This document shows positions 17,413-24,776 of a stretch of DNA of 64,000 bases, piece by piece. Within the stretch, counting starts at the first letter, position 1, and the number at the start of each line of letters is the position of its first letter. Below the pieces are notes generated by a model that saw only the letters and a list, made by a program, of their open reading frames with translations, was not told where the DNA came from and did no database searches. The stretch covers positions 41,540-105,539 of the forward strand of contig JANOBD010000034.1 of assembly GCA_031411495.1 (NCBI GenBank), in the 5' to 3' direction. The position numbers and the translations under genes were made by a program. This stretch comes from JANOBD01 sp031411495 (GTDB taxonomy: Bacteria > Planctomycetota > Phycisphaerae > Tepidisphaerales > Tepidisphaeraceae).

Positions 17413-18105
17413 ATGCACTTCATGAACCGTTTCGCCGTCATCCTCCCCGCCGCCGGCTCGTCGATGCGCTTCGGCAGCGACAAGCTCCGCGCCGACTTGC
17501 TTGGCAGGCCGGTGCTCCGCTGGACGCTGGACGCGTTCGCCTGCCGCCGGGCGATCGACGTGGCGCAGATCGTTCTCGCCTCCTCGAACGCGAGCCTGCT
17601 CGAACTCGCCGACGACCACGCCGGCCTGATCCGCTGCGACGGCGGGCCGACGCGCGCCCACACCGTCCGCAATGCGCTGGCGCAGGTCGATCCGTCGATC
17701 GAATGGATCGCGATTCATGATGCGGCCCGCCCGCTGGTGTCGCAGGAACTGATCTCCCGCGTCTTCGCCGCTGCGCGCGAGCACGGCGCCGCGGCGCCGG
17801 CAATGCCCGTCACGCTCACGATCAAGCAGGCCGGCGAAGCGCTGCCGAGCCGCGTGGAGCGGACCGTGCCGCGAAAAAACCTCTGGGCGATGCAGACGCC
17901 GCAGATCGTGCGCCGTACCGACCTCATCGAAGCCTTCGACACATGCCCGCTGCCGCTCGAGGAGGTTACGGACGACGTTCAACTGCTCGAACTCATCGGC
18001 AAGCCGGTCGTGCTCGTGCCAGGCGAGGATCACAATCTCAAGCTCACGACGGCGATGGATTTGCGAATTGCGGAGTTGCTGCTCAGATCCTATCAGTCGA
18101 GTTGA
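17413..18105 (+). CDS. ispD: 2-C-methyl-D-erythritol 4-phosphate cytidylyltransferase
   Basis: 230 residues with the CTP-binding LPAAGSSMRFGSDK (~10-23), DGGPTRAHTVRNAL, the substrate loop IHDAARPLVS and KNLWAMQTPQ, and EEVTDDVQLLELIG near the end. IspD makes CDP-methylerythritol in the MEP isoprenoid pathway, which feeds the undecaprenyl carrier recycled by the nearby UppP. ATG 17413 and 17422 are both possible starts. The last 13 bases overlap the opposite-strand PIN toxin gene. Confidence 0.9.
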   Translation: MHFMNRFAVILPAAGSSMRFGSDKLRADLLGRPVLRWTLDAFACRRAIDVAQIVLASSNASLLELADDHAGLIRCDGGPTRAHTVRNALAQVDPSIEWIAIHDAARPLVSQELISRVFAAAREHGAAAPAMPVTLTIKQAGEALPSRVERTVPRKNLWAMQTPQIVRRTDLIEAFDTCPLPLEEVTDDVQLLELIGKPVVLVPGEDHNLKLTTAMDLRIAELLLRSYQSS

Positions 18106-18521
18106 TTCAGAATGGTGAACGCGCTGCCATCGCGCTTGCGGTAAATCAAAAAGTCGCGATCGAGCGTCAGTACGGAGTTCAGTCCGTGCCGTTCCGCGAG
18201 AACGACAAGCGTGGCATCGGCGAAATCCATCGGCAGATCTTCGTAGGTCGACATGAGATCTTGCATGCGCAACCAGTCTTCCGGTTGATGTGCCAGAATG
18301 ATGATCGACCGCCTTGACGCGACGAGGTCGAAGAGCCTGCGCTGAACCACTCGTCCGAAGCGCATCCGTGTGAGGTACGACGCCTCGGTGATGCACGCCT
18401 CGGAACTGACTAACGGAAGTCTCGCGGTTCGGATCGCGGTGGCAATCGTCGTTGCGTGGAGGCCTTGTCCGAGTGCGATCGCGATCATCGCGCTGGCGTC
18501 GCACAGCGTCACTTGAACCAT
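18093..18521 (-). CDS. VapC-type PIN-domain toxin, 142 aa
   Basis: A PIN domain throughout: first acidic residue in VTLCDASAMIAIAL (~8), Glu in SEACITEASYLT (~43), then MDFADATLVVLAERHG (~98-113) and LTLDRDFLIYR, the pattern of four acidic residues that bind Mg/Mn in VapC RNases. It overlaps the upstream small gene by 13 bases, the usual antitoxin-first arrangement. Targets in known VapC proteins are tRNA or rRNA. Confidence 0.8.
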   Translation of the reverse strand: MVQVTLCDASAMIAIALGQGLHATTIATAIRTARLPLVSSEACITEASYLTRMRFGRVVQRRLFDLVASRRSIIILAHQPEDWLRMQDLMSTYEDLPMDFADATLVVLAERHGLNSVLTLDRDFLIYRKRDGSAFTILNQLD

Positions 18522-18781
18522 CCCTCGCGACGTGCTTTTTCGTCAAGTACTTCGCCGATGATTTTCTCACGCTCAGCCTTGAGAGGAATCCGGTTCGCTT
18601 CCCCAACTGGTTGAGTTGGAATACGACTAAAGTATTCCATCCAGCTGCGTTGCAACTCTTCTTGAGAGACCGATTCTTCAATGACGCTGACCCGCACGGT
18701 TTTGCCGTCAAAACGATGAAGATCCGCGACGATGTCTTCCCAGCGGCCCTCGACGAAGTTGTCGTTCTTGCCGTCACTCAT
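18509..18781 (-). CDS. Probable VapB-type antitoxin, 90 aa
   Basis: A small charged protein (GKTVRVSVIEESVSQEELQ, then KAEREKIIGEVLDEKARREGWFK at the C-terminus) directly upstream of and overlapping the PIN toxin gene. No clear AbrB or ribbon-helix-helix motif can be named, so the role comes from position. The C-terminal helical region is the expected toxin-binding part. Confidence 0.6.
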   Translation of the reverse strand: MSDGKNDNFVEGRWEDIVADLHRFDGKTVRVSVIEESVSQEELQRSWMEYFSRIPTQPVGEANRIPLKAEREKIIGEVLDEKARREGWFK

Positions 18782-18823
18782 ACTCGCATTCTACCTCGCG
18801 GATGCCTAGGGGAAAGCACGTTC

Positions 18824-19426
18824 TTAGAACGAAGTTGCCTTTGGCTCTACCACGATGCTTTTCGGACTCGTCGGGCAGCGGTGCTGGCAGACGCCGCAGC
18901 CGACGCAGCCGTCTTCGATCACTTCGATCCGCTGATCGACGCTGATTCGGATCGCCACTTCGCCGATGGGACATTCGTCGACACACACCCGGCACCCCTC
19001 GCCGCGGGTTCTCACGCAGGTCGAGGCGTTCCACTCCGCGGTGCCCATGTCGATCAACCTGATCGGTGTCGGCACGAGCGCGCCGCTGGGGCAGACGGTC
19101 ATGCATTCGAGCGTGGCGCACACTACGCAGGGCGCGAGGTTGGCGTCAATGTACGGGGCGCCGCCGCCGACCTTGTGGTTCACATCGATTTTGATCGCAT
19201 CGACCGGGCAGGCGTTCACGCAGTTGCCGCATCGCGTGCAGGTGCTGAGGAAGTCGGCCTCGGCGACGGCGCCGGGCGGGCGCAGCAGGGCGAGGGAGAC
19301 CGGCCTGGGCATCGCCTTCTGAACGGCGTCGAGCTTCTCCTCCAGCGACTCGACGACTGGCTTGAGCAGTTGCCGAAGACCGTCGCGGAAGAAGTTGCGG
19401 CGATTGACCTTGTTCTCATCGCTCAT
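18824..19426 (-). CDS. Four-cluster ferredoxin, NapG/MauM-like, 200 aa
   Basis: Four cysteine clusters: CTRCGNCVNACP (~63-74), CVVCATLECMTVCP (~99-112), CVRTRGEGCRVCVDECP (~137-153) and CVGCGVCQHRCP (~174-185). This is enough for four [4Fe-4S] centres, as in NapG/MauM. The N-terminus NRRNFFRDGL is a twin-arginine-like motif, but no clear hydrophobic stretch follows, so export is uncertain. It likely carries electrons for an oxidoreductase encoded elsewhere. Confidence 0.8.
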   Translation of the reverse strand: MSDENKVNRRNFFRDGLRQLLKPVVESLEEKLDAVQKAMPRPVSLALLRPPGAVAEADFLSTCTRCGNCVNACPVDAIKIDVNHKVGGGAPYIDANLAPCVVCATLECMTVCPSGALVPTPIRLIDMGTAEWNASTCVRTRGEGCRVCVDECPIGEVAIRISVDQRIEVIEDGCVGCGVCQHRCPTSPKSIVVEPKATSF

Positions 19427-19552
19427 GCGTTGCCGCTCTGCTTTGCGCCCGCCGTCGCATCGGGTTCACCGCGACGCCAGGCGCGAAGTCCGCTCATGTC
19501 TCGAAACTCAATTTCAGTTGCCCCCGACTTTTGATCGGTTAATGTCGGCGCG

Positions 19553-19732
19553 ATGCAATGCCGGATCGTCGCTACGCTGATGCTCGCTTGTGCCGTGCTC
19601 AATTCGTTGGGATGCCGCGGCGATTCATCCCACGCCAATCCGTCCGGTCATCACACGATGCCGACCATTACGACGATGCCGACCAGCGTCCCGCAGGACC
19701 ACAATCCACCCCCGCGCGTGCCAGAAAACTGA
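19553..19732 (+). CDS. Candidate small lipoprotein, 59 aa
   Basis: ATG 19553 to TGA 19730-19732. It encodes MQCRIVATLMLACAVLNSLGC, a short signal peptide with lipobox SLGC, then a His/Met/Thr/Pro-rich tail (HHTMPTITTMPT). It stands between two minus-strand genes. The metal-ligand-rich tail suggests metal binding, which is only inference. It could be a chance frame. Confidence 0.45.
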   Translation: MQCRIVATLMLACAVLNSLGCRGDSSHANPSGHHTMPTITTMPTSVPQDHNPPPRVPEN

Positions 19733-19751
19733 ACTTGCCCGGCTGGCCGGT

Positions 19752-20441
19752 TCATTCACTCTTCCCCGGCGGAACGATCGTCAGGTTCGCCTGCGCCTCG
19801 AACACGCCGCCGGTCAATTCTTCGCAGAAGCTCGCTTTCACCAGAAGCCTGGCACTGCCCGGCGGAGTCTGCCACGGAAACGTGAAGACATAGCCGTCGA
19901 TCACCGGCGTGCTCAGCCATCGCTTTTGTGCGTCGGCGGTGTCGATCGTCCACTCGCCCAGGCGGGCGTCCGTGGCCGAGAGATCGAACAACTCGATCTT
20001 GAACGAGCCGGCGGACTTGAACTCGTCGCCGAACTGGTCGACCGGAGCGATGCAGACCTTGAAGCCTTCGTCGCCGGGCTTACTCGCATCAAGATCTTCG
20101 CCAAGCGTCAGGTTCTTGAACTTGATCCCCGATGCCGTGAAGAGCCTCTTGAGTTTTTCCGGCGGCAACGTCTGCACGGTCCGATCCGCGGACAACGCGG
20201 CGAGTTGCGCCTGGTCGGTCTTGTGCTGCGCTTCGAGGCTCGCCATCCGATCGTCTTTGCTCTGCAGCTCGCGCCGCAGAACGATATTGGCGCGATTGGG
20301 CTTCGGAAAGCAGCCGGTCAAAAACACGGAATGACCAATCACCAATGGCAAAAAAAGGACCAATGACCAGGGCCAAAACCTGATTTTGCCTTGGTCACTG
20401 GTCATTGGCGTTTTGTTGGTCATGGCGCCTTGGTCATTCAT
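19752..20441 (-). CDS. Lipoprotein, 229 aa, with repeat-derived signal peptide
   Basis: The hydrophobic segment at ~26-40 (SLVLFLPLVIGHSV) leads to the lipobox LTGC (41-44), then a short coiled coil (RRELQSKDDRMASLEAQHK) and a beta-rich domain ending in a C-terminal NLTIVPPG. Residues 1-38 are encoded by the palindromic AATGACCAA element at 20329-20439. ATGs at 20441, 20423 and 20405 all lie in it, so the true start is uncertain. The 20441 start is five bases after the clpP stop. Role unknown, probably an envelope protein. Confidence 0.7.
   Translation of the reverse strand: MNDQGAMTNKTPMTSDQGKIRFWPWSLVLFLPLVIGHSVFLTGCFPKPNRANIVLRRELQSKDDRMASLEAQHKTDQAQLAALSADRTVQTLPPEKLKRLFTASGIKFKNLTLGEDLDASKPGDEGFKVCIAPVDQFGDEFKSAGSFKIELFDLSATDARLGEWTIDTADAQKRWLSTPVIDGYVFTFPWQTPPGSARLLVKASFCEELTGGVFEAQANLTIVPPGKSE
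20329..20439. repeat. Palindromic AATGACCAA element, copy A1
   Basis: Ends GAATGACCAA (20329-20338) and TTGGTCATTC (20430-20439) are perfect inverted repeats. Inside are further CCAATGACC words in the left half and GGTCATTGG words in the right half. Two more copies occur at 24596-24710 and 57715-57807. This copy is read as the N-terminus of the adjacent lipoprotein. Confidence 0.8.
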
Positions 20442-20446
20442 GTCGA

Positions 20447-21070
20447 TCAGTCTTCCGGCGTATGCGGCGCGTGCGGCGCGCTCTTGAGGATCTGGTCGGC
20501 ACAGCCGTACTCGACCGCCTCTTCGGCGAACAGCCAGCGGTTGCGGTCGAAGTCTCTCACGATCTGGTCGAACGGCTTGCCGGTCCACTCGCTCATCAGG
20601 TGATAGAGCCGGTCGCGGATGCGGAGCATGTGCTTGGCTTCGATCGCGAGGTCGGTCGCCTGGCCCTGCAGCACGCCGCCAATGAGCGGCTGGTGGAGCA
20701 TCACCTGGCTGTTGGAGAGCACGAACCGTTTGCTCTTGGTGCCGGCCGCGAGCAGGGCCGAGCCCATCGACGCGGCCATGCCGACGCAGATGGTGCTGAC
20801 GTCGCAGCGGAGCATCTTCATCGTGTCGATGATGCCCATGCCGGCGGAGATACTGCCGCCAGGCGAGTTGATGTAGAAGTTGATGTCGGCCTTGTTGTCT
20901 TCGTTCGAGAGGAACAGAAGCTGGGCGATGATCAGGCTCGCGGATTCATCCGTCACCGGGCCGTTGAGCATGATGATGCGGTCTTTGAGCAGGCGGGAAA
21001 AGATGTCGTACGCGCGTTCGCCGCGGCCGGTCTTGTCGATGACGATGGGTACCAAATTGCTTTCGATCAT
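20447..21070 (-). CDS. clpP: ATP-dependent Clp protease proteolytic subunit (ClpP, copy 1)
   Basis: 207 residues from ATG 21070 (MIESNLVPIVID). The catalytic triad is complete: Ser in GMAASMGSALL (~100), His in MLHQPLIGG (~125), Asp in VRDFDRNRW (~175). Oligomerisation signatures INSPGGSISAGMGIIDTM are present. It assembles into a double heptamer with Clp ATPases to degrade cytosolic proteins. It lies downstream of a second clpP in the same direction, so the two may form a mixed complex. An inverted repeat fills the gap between them. Confidence 0.92.
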   Translation of the reverse strand: MIESNLVPIVIDKTGRGERAYDIFSRLLKDRIIMLNGPVTDESASLIIAQLLFLSNEDNKADINFYINSPGGSISAGMGIIDTMKMLRCDVSTICVGMAASMGSALLAAGTKSKRFVLSNSQVMLHQPLIGGVLQGQATDLAIEAKHMLRIRDRLYHLMSEWTGKPFDQIVRDFDRNRWLFAEEAVEYGCADQILKSAPHAPHTPED

Positions 21071-21094
21071 GGTTCGTGTTCCGAAAAGTTTGCG

Positions 21095-21150
21095 GTTTGC
21101 AGTTCGCGGTTTGCCGTCGCAGCCGGCGATGCCAGCTGCGAACTGCAAAC
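21095..21150. repeat. Inverted-word element B between the clpP genes
   Basis: GTTTGCAGTTCGC (21095-21107) is perfectly repeated inverted as GCGAACTGCAAAC (21138-21150), loop 30 bases. Variant words (TTTGCGG, GCGGTTTGC, CCAACCGCGAACTG) flank both arms. Confidence 0.7.
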
Positions 21151-21170
21151 GGCCAACCGCGAACTGAAGT

Positions 21171-21854
21171 TCACTTCTGCTGGCTTTCTCCCGGTCCGAG
21201 CACGTCGTCGACGAGTCCGTATTTCACGGCCTCTTCGGCGGTGAAGAAGCGGTCGCGCTCGCTGTCTTCCTCGATCTTCGCCGGCGTCTGGCCGGTGGCT
21301 TTGGCGAGGATATTGATCAGCGTCTGCTTGGTCTTGATGATTTCCTCCGCCTGGATCTGGATGTCGGCGGATTGGCCGTACACGCCGCCCATCGGCTGGT
21401 GAATCATGACCTTCGCGCTGGGCAGGATGAACCGTTTGCCCTTGGTGCCGGCGGCGAGGACGATCGCGCCGCCGGACTCGGCCCGGCCGACGCAGTACGT
21501 CGCGACGCCGCACTTCACGACCTTCATGATGTCGTAGATCGCCAGCGTGTCATCCACGACGCCGCCGGGCGAGTTGATGTACAGGTTGATGTCTTTGCGG
21601 TTGTCGAGGCTCTCGAGATAGAGCATCTGCATGACGAGCCGAGCTGCCGAGCCGATGTTGATCTCGCCGAGCAGGAAGATCGTTCGGTTTTCGAGCAGGA
21701 GCTCTTCGAGGGTCATCTCGCGGTAGCGGTTCATGCCCGGGCCGGGAGCGGCGGCAGGCATGTTCATCGGGAACGGCCGGCCTTGGCTGGCTGCGTTACC
21801 GGCGGCCTGGGCGAGCCGCGCCATCGCGAGGGGATTGGATTGCGTTTCGATCAT
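21171..21854 (-). CDS. clpP: ClpP-family peptidase, copy 2, with N-terminal extension
   Basis: 227 residues. ATG 21854 is preferred because GAGGAA sits eight bases upstream; ATG 21869 is possible. A flexible Met/Ala/Pro-rich N-terminus (~1-45) precedes the ClpP fold. The nucleophile region is VGRAESGGAIVL, with Glu in place of the usual second Ala before Ser. His is in MIHQPMGG and Asp in EEDSERDRF, so the triad is present. Divergence from copy 1 suggests a specialised partner rather than a recent duplicate. Confidence 0.9.
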   Translation of the reverse strand: MIETQSNPLAMARLAQAAGNAASQGRPFPMNMPAAAPGPGMNRYREMTLEELLLENRTIFLLGEINIGSAARLVMQMLYLESLDNRKDINLYINSPGGVVDDTLAIYDIMKVVKCGVATYCVGRAESGGAIVLAAGTKGKRFILPSAKVMIHQPMGGVYGQSADIQIQAEEIIKTKQTLINILAKATGQTPAKIEEDSERDRFFTAEEAVKYGLVDDVLGPGESQQK

Positions 21855-22064
21855 GGACAAGTTCCTCATCTTTCAATTGCTGAGGTCGATCCTACGTTTG
21901 CCCGATAGACGAATCAAACGACGACGGTTCGCCGGTAAGACGGGCCGAATCTCAGTTGATACACGGTTCGCGCCCTCCATGCATCAAACTGACGACCCCT
22001 ATCGGCCCGTCCGGCCGCGATCGCCTTTCGCTGTCGTCGGCGCTTTGCCGATAATCCACGGCAT

Positions 22065-22529
22065 ATGTCCCAGCCTACTTCCTCCGTTCCTTACGCCACG
22101 CCGATGTACGCTCCGAATCCGCTTTGGCGATTGTTTCGGCTCGGGCTGATCCTCTGGGCGTCGGTCACGCTGCTGCGGCACGGCTTCTACTGGATGAACA
22201 TCGTCTCGGTCGGCGGCGCATTCGCAGGCGGGTCCGCGGTGCGGTCGATGGCGTTCGCGGGCGGCGAATGCGTCATCCTGATCGTCTTCCTCATTGCCGC
22301 TGTCGCTTCGCCGCGTGGCACGCGTGACCGCTTCAACATCCTCGGCGGGCTCGGTGCGGCGTTCGTGCTGCTGGTATTGGAGGGCGCGCTACTCGACATG
22401 GCGCAAGCCGGCGCCGGCACATCGGCGGGACTTCTGCGGACGCTCTGGTCGTTCGTCGCTCGAATCCAGTTCACCGTCTTTCCGCTTCTCTGCCTGATCG
22501 GTTTGGTGTCCGGGGTCGGCGAAGAATGA
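22065..22529 (+). CDS. Four-helix integral membrane protein, 154 aa
   Basis: Hydrophobic segments near residues 22-42, 48-62, 68-82, 92-112 and 130-150, separated by short loops, with no catalytic motif. It stands alone, divergent from the clpP pair. No family recognised. Confidence 0.65.
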   Translation: MSQPTSSVPYATPMYAPNPLWRLFRLGLILWASVTLLRHGFYWMNIVSVGGAFAGGSAVRSMAFAGGECVILIVFLIAAVASPRGTRDRFNILGGLGAAFVLLVLEGALLDMAQAGAGTSAGLLRTLWSFVARIQFTVFPLLCLIGLVSGVGEE

Positions 22530-22805
22530 CGCACTTCGGCGACGAAAAATGGTGCACTTTCGAAGTAGCGTAAAGTGGGTAACGGTGGGTACCCGATTCT
22601 TTGAATTCTTCCGAAAAATAGGCCAAAACGTGAAGTCCCGTAGCGCCCGACGGAGGGGTCGACGCGCTTCTCCCTCGGCGCGATTATTCTGTTCTCAAAG
22701 AACTTCCTCTCCATTCCCCGCTCGTGCTGCGCTGCGGGGCCCTTTTTGCGCAGCGCGCCGGCAGGAAGTCGGTATTGTTCCCGTTGGCAATTCAGGAGTT
22801 AGCCG

Positions 22806-23402
22806 ATGGGACTCGAATCGATTTGCAGAGCGGAGATCGCCGGTGAGCGCGTGGACGGCAAACTGCTGATCGAAGGCGATGAACTCATCCTTCGCGGCGA
22901 GCGGTCCCGCAAGTTCAAGCTCGCCTCGCTTACGAACCTGCGGGCCGTCGGCAAGACGCTCAGCGCGACGACGAAAGACGGCGACCTCTGCTTTCGGCTC
23001 GAAGGCGATGCCGACAAGTGGCTGAAAAAGATCCGCAACCCGCCCACGCGCGAAAGCAAACTCGGCATCAAGACCGGCAAGTCCGTCTGCCTGCTCGGCA
23101 CTTTTGACGCGGCGTTCGAGAAATCCGTCGCGCCGTTTCGAACCGATGACGAGAGGCGGGCCGACCTGATCCTGCTCGCCGCGGAAAGCAAGGCCGACCT
23201 GAAATCGGCCAAATCGCTCCGTGCTCGAATGAAATCCGATGCCGCGATCTGGGTGATTTATCCCAAGGGAGTCCAGGCGATTCGCCAAATCGAGGTGATC
23301 GATGCGCTGCGCGGCCACGGGCTTAAGGACATCAAAGTGATGTCGTTCAGCCCGAGCCACACGGGGCTGAAGTTCGTGATCCCGGTTGAAGAGCGTTCGT
23401 AA
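22806..23402 (+). CDS. DUF3052-like protein, 198 aa
   Basis: The C-terminal half has the DUF3052 pattern: LGIKTGKSVCLLG (~95), DLILLAAESKADL, then AAIWVIYPKG (~150) and VMSFSPSHTGLKFV. An N-terminal beta-rich region of about 75 residues precedes it. The molecular function of this family is unknown. ATG 22806 is the natural start. Confidence 0.65.
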   Translation: MGLESICRAEIAGERVDGKLLIEGDELILRGERSRKFKLASLTNLRAVGKTLSATTKDGDLCFRLEGDADKWLKKIRNPPTRESKLGIKTGKSVCLLGTFDAAFEKSVAPFRTDDERRADLILLAAESKADLKSAKSLRARMKSDAAIWVIYPKGVQAIRQIEVIDALRGHGLKDIKVMSFSPSHTGLKFVIPVEERS

Positions 23403-23586
23403 GCGTCGGATCGGTCGCGATCGAATGCGCGGCCATGGCTCCCGGCTCCCCGCGCAGACTTTGCGTCCGCCGGCGCGGTTTGCGCACTTCCTTCATGTCC
23501 GAACGTTGATCGATTCATTGCTTCGCGCGAATACCGCCTCGGCAGCATCGTCTCATCCGCGTCTCGCGTTCGTCCGCGCGTTCGTC

Positions 23587-23602
23587 TGGCACGCCGATTG
23601 AA
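23587..23602 (+). promoter_or_regulatory. Sigma-54 promoter for the flagellar operon
   Basis: TGGCACG, four bases, TTGAA. The -24 element is a perfect match, and the -12 element has A where C is usual. The transcript would start near 23613, 23 bases before the small flagellar ORF. Orientation and spacing to the operon support it. Sigma-54 control of rod, ring and hook genes is known in several phyla. Confidence 0.6.
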
Positions 23603-23635
23603 TGATCCTCTCCGGACTTCTAATCGCGGAGCGAA

Positions 23636-23821
23636 ATGAAACTGGAACCGCTGACGCTCGGAGAGCGCATCGTGATGATCGCCCGCATCGCGACGGCGGA
23701 GCATATCCGTCAGCACGTGAAGCAGGCGGAACGAGAAGCGTCGCAGCGCGAGACCCCGATGACTCCCGGAACGTTCAACAATTCCGCCACGATCAAGCGT
23801 GATCCGCAGGAGGCCGCATGA
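23636..23821 (+). CDS. Small flagellar-operon protein, 61 aa
   Basis: ATG follows GCGGAG. The product is charged and helical (LGERIVMIARIATAEHIRQHVKQAEREASQ split around ~8-35) with a polar C-terminus. Its stop overlaps the flgF start as ATGA, so translation is coupled, and it is the first gene after the sigma-54 promoter. No family recognised. The position suggests a regulator or chaperone for rod assembly (inference). Confidence 0.6.
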   Translation: MKLEPLTLGERIVMIARIATAEHIRQHVKQAEREASQRETPMTPGTFNNSATIKRDPQEAA

Positions 23822-24579
23822 TCTACGGACTCTGGCTCAGCGCCACCGGCGTCGTCACCAATTCGCACCAGCTCGACGTCATCGCCAACAATCTGGCGAA
23901 CGTGGAGACGGCTGGCTTTAAGCGGCAACTGGCCGCGTTCCGCGAGCGCCCGCCGGAAGGAAAAGAAGACCCGTCCACCGTCGGCGATCGCTTTTACGAC
24001 AAGATGGGCGGCGGCCAATGGCTGGCGCCATCCGCGTTCGACATGACCGGCGGCCAGCTTGAAGAGACGCATCGGAACTTCGATCTCGCGGTGAACGGCG
24101 ACGGCTACTTCATGGTCCGTGACGCGCAAGGCGAGGATCGCATGACCCGCAACGGCAACTTCGTCGTCGATACCGAAGGCAGCGTCGTGCTCGAAACCGA
24201 TCACAAGCTCAAGCTGCTGGATTCGAAGCGCGAACCGATCGTGCTGAAGGATGTGCCGGCCGGCAATGTCATCATCGGCGAAGACGGAACGATCGCCCAC
24301 GGCAATGAAAACCTCGGCCAGGTCGGGCTGTTCAACGTGCCGGACGACTCACTGCTCCGGCCGATGGGCAACACGCTGCTGAAGATCCCCGCGTCGGTGG
24401 AAGCCACGCAATTCAGCGGCCAGATCCAGTCGGGTTACCTGGAAAAGTCGAACGTCGACCCGGCCGTCGAGCTCACCAAGATGATGCAGGCACAGCGGAT
24501 GCTGGAGGCAAACGCGAACATGATCCGCTATCAGGATCAGTCGATGGGGCGGTTGGTGAATGATGTGGGTCGTATTTAA
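23818..24579 (+). CDS. flgF: Flagellar basal-body rod protein FlgF-like
   Basis: 253 residues of the FlgE/F/G family. The N-terminal rod signature is LSATGVVTNSHQLDVIANNLANVETAGFK in pieces (~7-37), with a central LAVNGDGYFMV, and the C-terminal SGYLEKSNVDPAVELTKMM ending in helical residues that pack with the N-terminus. Shorter than FlgG and placed before it, as is usual for FlgF. It forms part of the proximal or distal rod. Confidence 0.85.
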   Translation: MIYGLWLSATGVVTNSHQLDVIANNLANVETAGFKRQLAAFRERPPEGKEDPSTVGDRFYDKMGGGQWLAPSAFDMTGGQLEETHRNFDLAVNGDGYFMVRDAQGEDRMTRNGNFVVDTEGSVVLETDHKLKLLDSKREPIVLKDVPAGNVIIGEDGTIAHGNENLGQVGLFNVPDDSLLRPMGNTLLKIPASVEATQFSGQIQSGYLEKSNVDPAVELTKMMQAQRMLEANANMIRYQDQSMGRLVNDVGRI

Positions 24580-24595
24580 TAGCGATCAAGGGTCT

Positions 24596-24710
24596 GAATG
24601 ACCAAGGCCCAATGACCAACAAAGGAACCAAAGCCCAAAACCCAATGAGGGCTTAGCGCGATCGGTTTTTGGACATTGGGCATTTGTTGGTGATTGCGGC
24701 TTGGTCATTC
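24596..24710. repeat. Palindromic AATGACCAA element, copy A2
   Basis: Ends GAATGACCAAG (24596-24606) and CTTGGTCATTC (24700-24710), 11-bp perfect inverted repeat, with internal CCCAATGACCAACAAA and TTGGACATTGGGC words. It fills the flgF-flgG gap. Its right half is open in frame with flgG (LLVIAAWSF), but the flgG start lies after it. Confidence 0.8.
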
Positions 24711-24776
24711 GTTTCAAGCGCTGATGGTTTTGAATCACGTCGATCTGAGAACCCGTCCGATAAGGAACTTAGCAAC

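Noticed and set aside
13690..18777. A 1695-codon open frame on the minus strand
   Set aside because: It runs antisense through pgsA, uppP, the PIN-TRAM gene and ispD and has shadow-frame composition. Only its last ~180 residues look like a real membrane protein.
8065..22573. Shared 13-base string CGAAGTAGCGTAA at 8065 and 22561
   Set aside because: A match of this length is expected by chance several times in 64 kb, and the surrounding sequences do not align further.
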